Assembly: GCF_000720115.1 (NCBI RefSeq)
Contig: NZ_JOIR01000001.1
Span: 248,001 to 312,000 of the forward strand
DNA length: 64,000 bases
Reading direction: 5' to 3'
From: Streptomyces sp. NRRL F-2580
GTDB lineage: Bacteria; Actinomycetota; Actinomycetes; Streptomycetales; Streptomycetaceae
The notes under the pieces were generated by a model that worked only from the letters and a program-made list of their open reading frames with translations, was not told the DNA's origin and searched no databases. The position numbers and the translations under genes were made by a program. How positions within the stretch are numbered: position 1 is the first letter of the stretch; every line of letters begins with the position of its first letter. Shown here piece by piece: positions 50,657-59,089 of this stretch.

Positions 50657-53479
50657 ATGCGCTTTCGCGGGAAGTCCATCCGCCGGAAGATCGTGGCGTT
50701 GCTCCTTGTGCCGCTCGTCTCCCTGACCGCGCTCTGGGGCTTCGCCACGGTCATCACCGGCCGTGAAGCGATCCAACTGTTCGACGTGGCCTACGTCATC
50801 GACAAGGTCGGCTACCCGATCGAGGACGTGGCCCGCGTCATCCAGAAGGAACGGCGCCAGACCCTCGTCGTCCTCGGCGACCCCCGGGCCGCCACCGCCA
50901 CGGCCGAACTCACCAGGCGTCGCGCCGAGACCGACGAGGCCGTCGAGGCGATCAGCGTCAGCGCCCGCGACCCCAAGGTCATCGACGAGCTGAGCTCGCA
51001 GAGCGCCCAGCGCCTGCGCTCGATCGTCTCGGCCTTCCAGGGCATCGGCTCCATGCGCCGCTCCGTCGACCAGAACGCCCTGGACCCCACCCAGGCCCTG
51101 GAGCTGTACAACCGGCTCGTCGACCCCTGCTACGACTTCCTCATGAACCTCCACGGCCTCGACAACGTCGAGGTCGACAAGGAAGGCCGCGCCCTCGTCG
51201 GCATCAGCCGCGCCCGCGAACTCCTCTCCCGCGAGGACGCCGTCGTCGCCTCCGCCCTCGCCGCGCGCAACGTCACCGCACCCGACGTGCGCCACGTCTC
51301 CGACTTCGCCGCCAACCGCACGCTGCTCTACGAGTTCAACCTCGTGACCCTCCCCGCCGACGACCGGGAGCGGTTCGAGCGGTACTGGAACGACCCCGAG
51401 ACCAAGCCCCTGCGCGACGCCGAGGAGCGCTTCATAGCCGGCGGCGCGGTCAACAAGCCGCGCAGCGTCACCGTCGCCCAGTGGGACGAGGCCTCGGCCA
51501 AGGTCCTGGACGACCTGGCGGCCATGAACACCGCCGCCGGTGACCGCTACCAGGAGCGCATCGAGCCCGTCGCCAGGGACGTCATGGTCCAGGCCGCCGC
51601 GGCCGGCATCCTCGGCTTCCTCGCCCTGATCGTGTCCCTGATCCTCTCCGTACGCATCGGCCGCGACCTGGTCCGCGACCTGTCCCGGCTGCGCAAGGAG
51701 GCCCACGAGGCCTCCGGCGTCCGGCTGCCCAGCGTGATGCGCCGCCTCGCCGCCGGCGAGCCGGTGGACGTGGAGACCGAGGCGCCCCACCTCGAATACG
51801 AGAAGGACGAGGTCGGCCAGGTCGGCCAGGCCCTCAACACCCTCCAGCGCGCCGCCGTCGAGGCCGCCGTCAAGCAGGCCGACCTGCGCCGCGGCGTCTC
51901 CGAGGTGTTCGTCAACCTGGCCCGCCGCAACCAGGTGCTGCTCCACCGCCAGCTGACGCTCCTCGACACCATGGAACGCCGCACCGAGGACACCGAGGAG
52001 CTCGCCGACCTCTTCCGCCTCGACCACATGACCACCCGCATGCGCCGCCACGCCGAGGGCCTGGTGATCCTCTCCGGCGCCGCGCCCTCCCGCCAGTGGC
52101 GCAAGCCCGTCCAGCTGATGGACGTCGTACGGGCGGCCGTCGCCGAGGTCGAGGACTACGAGCGCATCGAGGTGCGCCGGCTCACCCGCCTGGGCATCGT
52201 CGGTCCCGCCGTCGCCGACATCACCCACCTCATCGCCGAACTCCTTGAGAACGCCACGGTGTTCTCACCGCCGCACACCGCGGTCCAAGTGCACGGCGAG
52301 CGCGTGGCGAACGGTTTCACCCTGGAGATCCACGACCGCGGCCTCGGCATGACACCGGAGGCGCTGCTCGACGCGAACCTCCGGCTCGCCGAGACCCCCG
52401 AGTTCGAACTCTCCGACACCGACCGCCTCGGCCTGTTCGTCGTCAGCCGCCTCGCCCAGCGCCACAGCGTCAAGGTCGTCCTCCAGCCCAGCCCGTACGG
52501 GGGTACCACCGCTGTGGTCTTCCTCCCCGTGGCACTGCTCACCGAGGCCCCCGAGACCAATGGCAACGGCGTGCGCCTCGACGGCCCCCGCGCGGCCGCC
52601 AAGTCCGTACGGGCCGGCGGGCCCACGCCGGTTGGCCGGACCCCGTCCGAGCGGCCCGTGCCGGTCGCGGTGGAGCGCGCCGCTTCCGGCCGCCCGCTGC
52701 CCGTCGCCGAACTGCGCGGCCCGGTCGAGCTGGAGGCCCCGCTCGTGGGCCGCGGCCTGGACGGTCTGGACCCGCTGGACGGCCTCGACGACCCCGCCGC
52801 GCTGGACGACACCGCGGCCGGGATCGCGGGCCGCCCCGCCGCCGGCCGCCCCGTCATGGCCACCCTCGACGACGAGACGCCGCCGAACGGCACCCCCCGC
52901 AGCGCCCTGCTGGGCCTGCGCCCGGCCGAGCGGCCGCACACGGACCGGCACACCGAACGCAACGGCGCCCGCAAGGGCGACCGCGACCGCGAATCGCTCG
53001 CTCCCACCGGCCCCGTCCGGCTGGAGACCCAGCGCGTGGAGGCCTCGCGATCCGACGGCCCCCGCCCCGCGGGAGCCGTACCGCTGCCGCGCCGCCGCCC
53101 CACGCCGACCCTGGTGGCCGAGCACGGCCGCCGGGTGGAGCGTCCGGTGTCGGTGGTGCCGCAGCCCACCCCCGCCTCCGCGGCCGGATCCGGTGACACG
53201 GACCCCGCACCCGGCCCGGGCACCGGCGGGCTTCCCCGCCGGGTCCGCCAGGCCAGCCTGGCACCCCAGCTCAAGAAGTCCCCGTCCGCCGCACCCGCCG
53301 AAGCCGCCACTGACCAGGGGGCCGACCGCGACGCGGAAGACGTACGTACGCGCATGTCCGCACTCCAGCGTGGCTGGACGGCGGGCCGCAACCAGCACGC
53401 ACCGCAGCAGTCCGAGACCGAGGCAGGCACCTCCGCCGCCGGCGGTCCCGGATACGAGAACGAAGGGGACGGTCGATGA
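50657..53479 (+). CDS. cvnA: Conservon protein CvnA: membrane sensor with NIT, HAMP and kinase-like ATPase domains
   Basis: A 940-residue sensor: first membrane helix (IVALLLVPLVSLTALWGFAT, about 11-31), extracellular nitrate/nitric-oxide-sensing-type domain (about 50-310), second membrane helix (AAAAGILGFLALIVSLILSV), HAMP linker, a coiled-coil with NLARRNQVLLHRQLTLLDTM, and a HATPase_c domain (IAELLENATVFSPPHT as N box, DRGLGMTPEALLDAN as G1 box). The last 300 residues are Pro/Arg/Ala-rich and disordered. CvnA with CvnB-D forms a membrane-bound signalling complex resembling a eukaryotic G-protein system. It lacks a paired response regulator. ATG at 50657 after GGGGAGG; its stop overlaps cvnB by ATGA. 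Confidence 0.93.
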   Translation: MRFRGKSIRRKIVALLLVPLVSLTALWGFATVITGREAIQLFDVAYVIDKVGYPIEDVARVIQKERRQTLVVLGDPRAATATAELTRRRAETDEAVEAISVSARDPKVIDELSSQSAQRLRSIVSAFQGIGSMRRSVDQNALDPTQALELYNRLVDPCYDFLMNLHGLDNVEVDKEGRALVGISRARELLSREDAVVASALAARNVTAPDVRHVSDFAANRTLLYEFNLVTLPADDRERFERYWNDPETKPLRDAEERFIAGGAVNKPRSVTVAQWDEASAKVLDDLAAMNTAAGDRYQERIEPVARDVMVQAAAAGILGFLALIVSLILSVRIGRDLVRDLSRLRKEAHEASGVRLPSVMRRLAAGEPVDVETEAPHLEYEKDEVGQVGQALNTLQRAAVEAAVKQADLRRGVSEVFVNLARRNQVLLHRQLTLLDTMERRTEDTEELADLFRLDHMTTRMRRHAEGLVILSGAAPSRQWRKPVQLMDVVRAAVAEVEDYERIEVRRLTRLGIVGPAVADITHLIAELLENATVFSPPHTAVQVHGERVANGFTLEIHDRGLGMTPEALLDANLRLAETPEFELSDTDRLGLFVVSRLAQRHSVKVVLQPSPYGGTTAVVFLPVALLTEAPETNGNGVRLDGPRAAAKSVRAGGPTPVGRTPSERPVPVAVERAASGRPLPVAELRGPVELEAPLVGRGLDGLDPLDGLDDPAALDDTAAGIAGRPAAGRPVMATLDDETPPNGTPRSALLGLRPAERPHTDRHTERNGARKGDRDRESLAPTGPVRLETQRVEASRSDGPRPAGAVPLPRRRPTPTLVAEHGRRVERPVSVVPQPTPASAAGSGDTDPAPGPGTGGLPRRVRQASLAPQLKKSPSAAPAEAATDQGADRDAEDVRTRMSALQRGWTAGRNQHAPQQSETEAGTSAAGGPGYENEGDGR

Positions 53480-53913
53480 CCGCACCGCAGACCGGCAACG
53501 ACACCAGGGGCCGCGGCTCCGGCCCGCTCAACTGGCTCCTCGACGAGCTCGTCGACCGGGTCGGCTCCATCCGCAAGGCGGTGGTCCTCTCCGGCGACGG
53601 CCTGCCCACCGGCAGCTCCAAGGACCTGACCCGTGAGGACAGCGAGCACCTGGCGGCCGTGGCCTCCGGTTTCCACAGCCTGGCCAAGGGCGTGGGCCGG
53701 CACTTCGACTCCGGCCGGGTCCGCCAGACCGTGGTCGAACTCGACGAGGCCTTCCTCTTCGTCATGGCCGCGGGCGACGGCAGCTGCCTGGCCGTGCTGG
53801 CCGACGCCGACTCCGACGTCGGGCAGGTCGCGTACGAGATGACGCTGATGGTCAAGCGAGTGGGCGACCACCTGGCGACCGCCCCGCGCACCGGGCTGCC
53901 AGCCGGAGGGTGA
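53476..53913 (+). CDS. cvnB: Conservon protein CvnB: roadblock/LC7 domain
   Basis: A 145-residue roadblock/LC7 protein (LNWLLDELVDRVGSIRKAVV, LSGDGLPTGSSKDLTREDSE, FLFVMAAGDGSCLAVLADAD). In the Cvn system it is a small regulator that interacts with the CvnD GTPase, as MglB does with MglA. It overlaps cvnA by four bases and is followed ten bases later by cvnC. Length and motif order are standard. Confidence 0.95.
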   Translation: MTAPQTGNDTRGRGSGPLNWLLDELVDRVGSIRKAVVLSGDGLPTGSSKDLTREDSEHLAAVASGFHSLAKGVGRHFDSGRVRQTVVELDEAFLFVMAAGDGSCLAVLADADSDVGQVAYEMTLMVKRVGDHLATAPRTGLPAGG

Positions 53914-53923
53914 GTCGTACGGC

Positions 53924-54394
53924 ATGAGCGATTCAGGCCAGGACCACTCCACCGACACAGACACCGACATCGCCGCCGGCTTCGGCTTCCCCGTCGACCC
54001 GTCGGCCGACGGCGCCGACCACGCGCACTGGTTCGACGACGACGCGGGTCCCGTCGTACGCCCGTACGCCATGACCCGCGGCCGGACCAGCCACGCGGGT
54101 CAGCACCGCCTTGACCTGATCGCGCTCGTCGTCGCCGAAGCGGCGGCCGACGATCCGGTCTGGGACATGACCCTCTCCCCGGAACACGCCCACATCCTCG
54201 GGCTGTGCCGGGGCCGACCTCAGTCGGTCGCCGAACTCGCGGCCGACCTCGACCTCGCGGTCGGGGTCGTACGCGTCCTGATCGGCGACCTGGTCGACGA
54301 GGAACTGGTCCACGTGACCAGGCCGGTACCACCGGCCGAACTGCCCGATGAATCCATTCTGCGTGAGGTGATCGATGGCCTTCGGGCGCTTTAG
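53924..54394 (+). CDS. cvnC: Conservon protein CvnC: DUF742
   Basis: A 156-residue protein with an acidic head and the DUF742 domain (VVRPYAMTRGRTSHAGQHRL, DLIALVVAEAA, ILGLCRGRPQSVAELAADLD, LAVGVVRVLIGDLVDEELVH), a winged-helix-like fold ending in RPVPPAELPDESILREVIDG. It belongs to the Cvn complex between CvnB and CvnD. The gene overlaps cvnD by 20 bases. Confidence 0.95.
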   Translation: MSDSGQDHSTDTDTDIAAGFGFPVDPSADGADHAHWFDDDAGPVVRPYAMTRGRTSHAGQHRLDLIALVVAEAAADDPVWDMTLSPEHAHILGLCRGRPQSVAELAADLDLAVGVVRVLIGDLVDEELVHVTRPVPPAELPDESILREVIDGLRAL

Positions 54395-55001
54395 CCGCAC
54401 CGGTGCCATGCACGCGGTGTCGCCGGTCGAACCGCTGACCTTGAAGATCCTGGTCGCGGGCGGCTTCGGGGTGGGCAAGACCACCCTGGTCAGTGCGGTC
54501 AGCGAGATCAGACCGCTGCGCACCGAGGAACGGCTCTCCGAGCCGGGCGTCGGTGTCGACGACACCGGGGGAGTGGAGGGCAAGAGCACCACCACCGTGG
54601 CCATGGACTTCGGGCGCATCACGCTCCGCGAGGACCTGGTGCTGTACCTGTTCGGCACGCCCGGGCAGGACCGCTTCTGGTTCCTGTGGGACGAGCTGGC
54701 CCAGGGCGCGCTCGGCGCCGTGGTCCTCGCCGACACCCGCCGCCTCGCCGACTGCTTCGCGGCCGTCGACTACTTCGAGCGGCGCGGGATCCCGTTCGTG
54801 GTCGCGGTCAACTGCTTCGACGGCGCCGACCGGCACCCCGTGGTGACCGTACGGACGGCACTCGACCTCGACCCCGGGGTACCGGTGCTGCTGTGCGACG
54901 CACGCGACCGGGAGTCCGTGAAGGACGTACTGGTGGGGGTCGTGGAACACGCGATGTCCCTGGCGCGCGAGCGGCGCCGGAGCCTCTCGGCAGGGGCCTG
55001 A
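54375..55001 (+). CDS. cvnD: Conservon protein CvnD: small Ras/MglA-like GTPase
   Basis: A 208-residue GTP-binding protein with P loop GGFGVGKTTLVSAVSEI (Lys35), switch region with SKSTTTVAMDFG-like sequence (KSTTTVAMDFGRITL), G3 motif FGTPGQDRFWFLWDE and a guanine-binding segment VVAVNCFDGADRHP. It is the output GTPase of the conservon, expected to switch with CvnB and CvnA at the membrane. Start ATG at 54375 lies inside cvnC (20-base overlap). No cvnE or P450 gene follows, unlike some conservons. Confidence 0.95.
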   Translation: MAFGRFSRTGAMHAVSPVEPLTLKILVAGGFGVGKTTLVSAVSEIRPLRTEERLSEPGVGVDDTGGVEGKSTTTVAMDFGRITLREDLVLYLFGTPGQDRFWFLWDELAQGALGAVVLADTRRLADCFAAVDYFERRGIPFVVAVNCFDGADRHPVVTVRTALDLDPGVPVLLCDARDRESVKDVLVGVVEHAMSLARERRRSLSAGA

Positions 55002-55017
55002 CGGGCGGCCCGTACGA

Positions 55018-55035
55018 GGGCCCCCGCGGGGGCCC
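55018..55035 (+). terminator. Probable terminator after the cvn operon
   Basis: A perfect 18-base palindrome GGGCCCCCGCGGGGGCCC within repeated GTACGAGGGCCC units (55011-55070). It begins 17 bases after cvnD. Without a T-run its strength is uncertain. Confidence 0.5.
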
Positions 55036-55220
55036 GTACGAGGGCCCGCGAGCGGTGCCCGTACGACGGGCCCGACATGGAGGCGACCCGTACCCCCGCC
55101 GACTGGGGTACGGGCCGCAGCTCTCACGGGGGGTTCGGGGTCCCGGTCGCGGCGCGGGACCGTGGAGCGAGTGTGAACCTGCCGCAGGGGGCCGTCAAGC
55201 GTTCGGACAACACGAGCTGT

Positions 55221-56414
55221 TCAGCGCACGGCGACGACGGCCGACCCGTGCCCGAACAGCCCCTGATTGGCCGTGATCCCGGCCCGTGCCCCCGGCACCT
55301 GCCGGTCCCCGGCCGTCCCGCGCAACTGCCACGTCAGCTCGCACACCTGCGCGATGGCCTGTGCCGGCACCGCCTCCCCGAAGGAGGCCAGTCCGCCACT
55401 GGTGTTGACCGGGATCCGGCCGCCCAGCGCGGTCGCCCCCTCCCGGACGAGCTTCGCCCCCTCGCCCTGCGCGCACAGCCCGATGTCCTCGTACCACTCC
55501 AGTTCGAGGGCGGTGGACAGGTCGTACACCTCGGCGAGCGACAGCTCGCCCGGCCCGAGCCCCGCCTCCTCGTACGCGGCACGCGCGATCGAGGACCGGA
55601 AGGAGCCGGCCGCCGGATCCACGGCCACCACCGAGTCGGTGGCGATGTCCGGCAGGTCCAGCACCGTCCGCGGATAGGTGGGCGTCACTGTGGACACCGC
55701 CCGGATCCGCACCGGATCGGCCACCCCGCGCGAGCGCGCGAACTCCATGCTGCTCAACACCAGCGCCGCACCCCCGTCGGAGGTGGCGCAGATGTCGAGC
55801 AGCCGGAGCGGATCGGCGACCACCGCCGAGGCCGCGACCTCCTCGGCGCTCACGCCCTTGCGGTAGCGGGCGTACGGGTTGAGTGCCCCGGCCGCCGCGT
55901 TCTTCACCTTGACCAGGGCGAAGTCCTCCGGGGTGTCCCCGTGGACGGCCATCCGGCGCCGGGCGTACAGCGCGAAGTACGCGGGGTTGGTGGCGCCCAG
56001 CACGCGGAACCGCAGCCAGTCCGGATCGTCCGGCCGGTCGCCGCCCGCCGGCGCGAAGAACCCCTTGGGCGCCGCGTCCGCACCCACCACGAGGACCACG
56101 TCGGCCAGGCCCGCCAGGATCTGCGCACGGGCCGCGCCGATCGCCTGCGCCCCGGAGGCGCAGGCCGCGTACACGCTGGTCACCCGGGCGCCCTGCCAGC
56201 CCAGCGCCTGCGCGAAGGTCGCACCGGCCACGTAGCCCGGATATCCGGAGCGCACGGTGTCGGCGCCGACGATCGACTGCACGTCCGTCCAGTCCAGTCC
56301 GGCGTCCGCGAGCGCCGCCCGCGCGGCGGTCCGGCCGTATTCGACGAAGCTGCGGCCCCATTTCCCCCAGGGGTGCATGCCGGCGCCGAGGACGGCGATG
56401 TCGGCGACGCTCAT
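55221..56414 (-). CDS. Thiolase-like lipid-transfer/acetyl-CoA acetyltransferase family protein
   Basis: A 397-residue thiolase-superfamily protein of the SCP2-thiolase/Ltp type. The reactive Cys lies in SVYAACASGAQAIGAARAQI; the C-terminal SGGLASFGEAVPAQAIAQVC and ITANQGLFGHGSAVVAVR carry the second-half motifs. It pairs with an OB-fold/zinc-ribbon protein (DUF35) with which it overlaps by ATGA. Such pairs act in side-chain shortening of steroids or in polyketide-like steps (aldolase-type). The substrate is unknown. Starts ATG at 56414. Confidence 0.88.
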   Translation of the reverse strand: MSVADIAVLGAGMHPWGKWGRSFVEYGRTAARAALADAGLDWTDVQSIVGADTVRSGYPGYVAGATFAQALGWQGARVTSVYAACASGAQAIGAARAQILAGLADVVLVVGADAAPKGFFAPAGGDRPDDPDWLRFRVLGATNPAYFALYARRRMAVHGDTPEDFALVKVKNAAAGALNPYARYRKGVSAEEVAASAVVADPLRLLDICATSDGGAALVLSSMEFARSRGVADPVRIRAVSTVTPTYPRTVLDLPDIATDSVVAVDPAAGSFRSSIARAAYEEAGLGPGELSLAEVYDLSTALELEWYEDIGLCAQGEGAKLVREGATALGGRIPVNTSGGLASFGEAVPAQAIAQVCELTWQLRGTAGDRQVPGARAGITANQGLFGHGSAVVAVR

Positions 56415-56866
56415 GCCGTCCCTCCCACCGGCTTGAACCGCCAGGTGGTCCAGACGGTGCCGGCGTCCTCGTTCAGTACGCCGCCCACCACCTCGACCTC
56501 CGCCCCGACCGCCAGATCGGCGACCCCCACCCCGGGCACCGCCTGCCCCAGCACGACCATCCCCTCGGCCTCCAGCTCCACCGCGACCAGCGTGTACGGC
56601 TCCCAGGGCGCGTCCGGGTCGGACACGTAGGGCGCCGGCGGCCGGTAGCGACCGTCGGTGTAGGACCAGACCCGGCCCCGCGGGGACAGCGGCACCTCGA
56701 TGAGCTCACCGCCGCCCGGGCAGTGCGGATTGCGGCAGTACGCGTCCTCGCGCGGGAAGAACACCGCGGTGCAGGCCGAGCACCGGGTGCCGAGCAGCCG
56801 GAAGCCGCCGTCCGGACCGTCCTCGGTGAACCACCCGTCCACGACGGGTGTGCGTGTGCGTGCCAA
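56411..56866 (-). CDS. Zinc-ribbon/OB-fold protein (DUF35), thiolase partner
   Basis: A 151-residue protein with a rubredoxin-like zinc ribbon (LLGTRCSACTAVFFPREDAY, CRNPHC) and an OB-fold (GRVWSYTDGRYRPPAPYV, AVELEAEGMVVLGQAVPG, VLNEDAGTVWTTWRFKPVG). DUF35 proteins bind acyl-CoA and channel it to the adjacent thiolase or aldolase. I take the TTG at 56866, preceded by GGGAGGG, as start because longer frames up to 57031 have no ribosome site. The gene overlaps the thiolase gene by four bases. Confidence 0.85.
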   Translation of the reverse strand: MARTRTPVVDGWFTEDGPDGGFRLLGTRCSACTAVFFPREDAYCRNPHCPGGGELIEVPLSPRGRVWSYTDGRYRPPAPYVSDPDAPWEPYTLVAVELEAEGMVVLGQAVPGVGVADLAVGAEVEVVGGVLNEDAGTVWTTWRFKPVGGTA

Positions 56867-56898
56867 GATCCCTCCCAAGCCAGATGTCTGACGGATCG

Positions 56899-57267
56899 TC
56901 AGAAGTCTGTCACGGGCGGACACCCCTGGCACGGGTTCTCGGCGAGCCACTTCCGGGCGATCTCGCCCAGCTCCGCGTCCCGCCCGGCCAGCATCATCCG
57001 GATCATCTGAGCGTCCCCGCGCAGCGACCATCCCGGATTGCCGAAGGTGGCCGGGTTGTTCCCCTCGATCAGGAAGTGCGCCGGCCAGGCGGTCCCGTAC
57101 CCGATCAGGGGGAGCGCGGCGAGGTAGCGCTTGCGGCCGCGCGCCAGCCCGTAGGCGGTCACGGCCAGACCGGTGAGCGTGCCGGTGAGGTGGATCCAGC
57201 GGGTGGCGGCCCGGGAGTGCATCGCGACGTAGTACGGCCAGAATTCCTCGTACGAGCTGAAAGTCAT
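56899..57267 (-). CDS. DUF962/Mpo1-like membrane protein
   Basis: A 122-residue protein with two to three membrane segments. It starts with a YEEFWPYYVAMHSRAATRWI segment followed by HLTGTLTGLAV, the DUF962 hallmark with conserved His, and contains GTAWPAHFLIEGNNPATFGN. Yeast Mpo1 is a 2-hydroxy-fatty-acid dioxygenase; in bacteria the activity is unproven. It stands just upstream of the DUF35-thiolase pair on the same strand (33 bases), so the three may act on the same acyl compound. ATG at 57267. Confidence 0.87.
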   Translation of the reverse strand: MTFSSYEEFWPYYVAMHSRAATRWIHLTGTLTGLAVTAYGLARGRKRYLAALPLIGYGTAWPAHFLIEGNNPATFGNPGWSLRGDAQMIRMMLAGRDAELGEIARKWLAENPCQGCPPVTDF

Positions 57268-57280
57268 GCGGGCACGGTAC

Positions 57281-57985
57281 TCAGGGCCGCACGGCGGCGA
57301 CAGAGACGGGGAAATCGAAATACGTGTCCGGATAAGCCTCCGGCTTGTACGTGAAGTGCCACCACTCCTCGGGAAGGTTCACGAACCCCTGCTCGGCCAG
57401 CGCCCCCTTCAGCAACTGCCGGTTGGCACGGGCGGCGCCCGTGATCCGCGGGTCGTCGGTGTGCGAGAGCGGATCGAAGAAGTCGAAGGCCGTCCCCATG
57501 CCGACCTCCCGGCCCGAGAGTTCCTCCAGGGTCACGTCGAGGGTGCTCCCGCGGCTGTGCCCGGACCGCTCCGCGATGTACCCCTCCGGAATCAGCCGGC
57601 TCCGCTCCACGTGCGGGTAGAACTCCGCCTTCCGTGCCAGGTCCTCCGGGCCGTCCGCCTTCCGCGCCCACCGCACGAACCGGTCCACCGCCCGCTGCGG
57701 CCGGTAGCAGTCGTACACCCGTAGCGCGTAGCCGCGCCGCAGCAGCCCCCGCTGCGCGCGCCGCAGCGCCTCGGCGGCGGGCCGGGCCAGCAGGCACACC
57801 GGCTCCTCGTACCCGTCCACCACCCCGCCGGTGAAATTCCGCGCACCGGCGTACCGCATGTCCTGCCGGACACTCGGATCGACCTCGCGCAGCGCCACGA
57901 ACCCGGGGCCGGAACCGGACCCGGGTTCGGAGGGCGCCGCCGCCCCGCCGGCCAGCACCGCGAGCACACCCACAACAGCCGTCAT
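57281..57985 (-). CDS. Secreted D-alanyl-D-alanine dipeptidase, VanX-like
   Basis: A 234-residue zinc peptidase of the M15D/VanX family. The zinc and catalytic residues are visible: SGHSRGSTLDVTLEELSG (His, Asp) and LPEEWWHFTYKPEAYPD (Glu, His). A short N-terminal hydrophobic stretch (TAVVGVLAVLAGGAAA) suggests export, unlike cytosolic VanX. It probably recycles D-Ala-D-Ala outside the cell rather than giving vancomycin resistance, as no vanHA genes are near. ATG at 57985 follows AAGGGG; starts at 57991, 58003 and 58024 are in frame. Confidence 0.88.
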   Translation of the reverse strand: MTAVVGVLAVLAGGAAAPSEPGSGSGPGFVALREVDPSVRQDMRYAGARNFTGGVVDGYEEPVCLLARPAAEALRRAQRGLLRRGYALRVYDCYRPQRAVDRFVRWARKADGPEDLARKAEFYPHVERSRLIPEGYIAERSGHSRGSTLDVTLEELSGREVGMGTAFDFFDPLSHTDDPRITGAARANRQLLKGALAEQGFVNLPEEWWHFTYKPEAYPDTYFDFPVSVAAVRP

Positions 57986-58014
57986 CCGCATACCCCTTGG
58001 CATACCATCGCCGG

Positions 58015-58524
58015 ATGCCGGCACAGCTGAAGGACTCGCACTGCTCCACCTGCGGAGCGCCGTACTCCACCCCCGCGTGGCCCCGCACCTGCACCGCCTG
58101 CGGGGCGACCGCCTACCGCAACCCGCTCCCGGTGGCGGTCACCCTCCTGCCCGTCGAGGATGCTGACGGCACCGGCCTCGTGGTCATCACCCGCACCATC
58201 GAACCGGCTCTCGGCGGCATCGCCCTGCCCGGCGGCTTCATCGACTTCGGCGAGGACTGGCGCGACGCGGTCGTCCGCGAACTCCGCGAGGAGACCGGCA
58301 TCGCGGCCCCCGCCTCCGAGGTCACCCTGGCCGACGCCCTGAGTTCCCCGGCGGGCCACCTCCTCCTCTTCGGCCTCCTCCCGCCCCGCCCCGCCGCCGA
58401 CCTCCCCGCCTCGAAGCCGACGGACGAGACCACGGGCTGGCACGTCCTCCGCGCCCCGTCCCCGCTGGCCTTCCCCCTCCACACCGAGGCGGCGAACGCC
58501 TGGTTCGCGGGCAAGTACGTCTGA
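58015..58524 (+). CDS. NUDIX hydrolase with N-terminal zinc ribbon
   Basis: A 169-residue protein: zinc ribbon with CSTCG and CTACG (residues 10-31) and a NUDIX box GGFIDFGEDWRDAVVRELRE ETGI with the Glu residues intact. Zinc-ribbon NUDIX enzymes hydrolyse NADH or other dinucleotides. It is divergent from the VanX-like gene, with starts only 29 bases apart, so the promoter overlap must be tight. The ATG at 58015 is close to the promoter; the transcript may be nearly leaderless. A perfect terminator follows. Confidence 0.9.
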   Translation: MPAQLKDSHCSTCGAPYSTPAWPRTCTACGATAYRNPLPVAVTLLPVEDADGTGLVVITRTIEPALGGIALPGGFIDFGEDWRDAVVRELREETGIAAPASEVTLADALSSPAGHLLLFGLLPPRPAADLPASKPTDETTGWHVLRAPSPLAFPLHTEAANAWFAGKYV

Positions 58525-58557
58525 GCCCGATGCCCGGAGCCCGATGCCCGAGGCCCT

Positions 58558-58602
58558 GAGCCCGATGCCCGAAAGCCGGTCCGGCTTTCGGGCATCGGGC
58601 TC
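58558..58602. terminator. Terminator between the NUDIX and SRPBCC genes
   Basis: A perfect 20-bp inverted repeat (58558-58577 with 58583-58602) with a 5-base loop. Its left arm GAGCCCGATGCCCG also occurs twice as direct repeats just before, at 58523-58550. It separates two convergent genes. Confidence 0.85.
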
Positions 58603-58627
58603 GGGCGGCCCCGCAACGGTGGCGGCG

Positions 58628-59065
58628 TCAGTGCCAGTTGCCGATCTGCACGTCGCGCGGGTGCGGCGCGCCGGAGCCCGTCTCCAGCAGGGCCTTCAGG
58701 CTCATCAGGAAGATCGCCCACTTGGTGCTGCAGTGGTTCATGAACTCGACGGGTTCGCGCCAGCCCGCGTGCGCGAACAGGAGGATCGTCCACTCGCCGT
58801 CCTGGGTCAGCTCGAAGCTGACCGTGGTCCCGACCCACTCGGCCGGACCGTCGACCACCTCCCACAGCACCCGTGCGTTCGGCCGCAGGTCGAGCACCTT
58901 CATGTCGAAGCCGCCGAGGTCGCCGAACCGGAACTCCAGGGCGCCGTCGCCGGTGCCGCTCGTGTCGGTCGTCCACCACGCGGCCAGACCCTCGACCGTG
59001 GTGAGCGCCTCGTAGACCTTCTCCGGGGTCGCGGTGATGCCTACCCGGTGCAGGATGTCCACCAT
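58628..59065 (-). CDS. SRPBCC/AHSA1-type START-fold protein
   Basis: A 145-residue protein of the AHSA1/Aha1-like SRPBCC family (RVGITATPEKVYEALTTVEG, LAAWWTTDTSG, VLWEVVDGPAEWVGTTVSFE). These cup-shaped proteins bind small hydrophobic ligands. It is the third gene after an SRPBCC and an ArsR gene on the same strand (24 bases), thus under the same promoter and operators. The ligand and role are unknown. Confidence 0.88.
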   Translation of the reverse strand: MVDILHRVGITATPEKVYEALTTVEGLAAWWTTDTSGTGDGALEFRFGDLGGFDMKVLDLRPNARVLWEVVDGPAEWVGTTVSFELTQDGEWTILLFAHAGWREPVEFMNHCSTKWAIFLMSLKALLETGSGAPHPRDVQIGNWH

Positions 59066-59089
59066 CTCGCTCTCCTCACTTCCTCCGTG

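Noticed and set aside
57281..57985. Vancomycin resistance locus from the VanX-like gene
   Set aside because: No vanH, vanA or vanRS neighbours, and the protein appears exported; a housekeeping dipeptidase is simpler.
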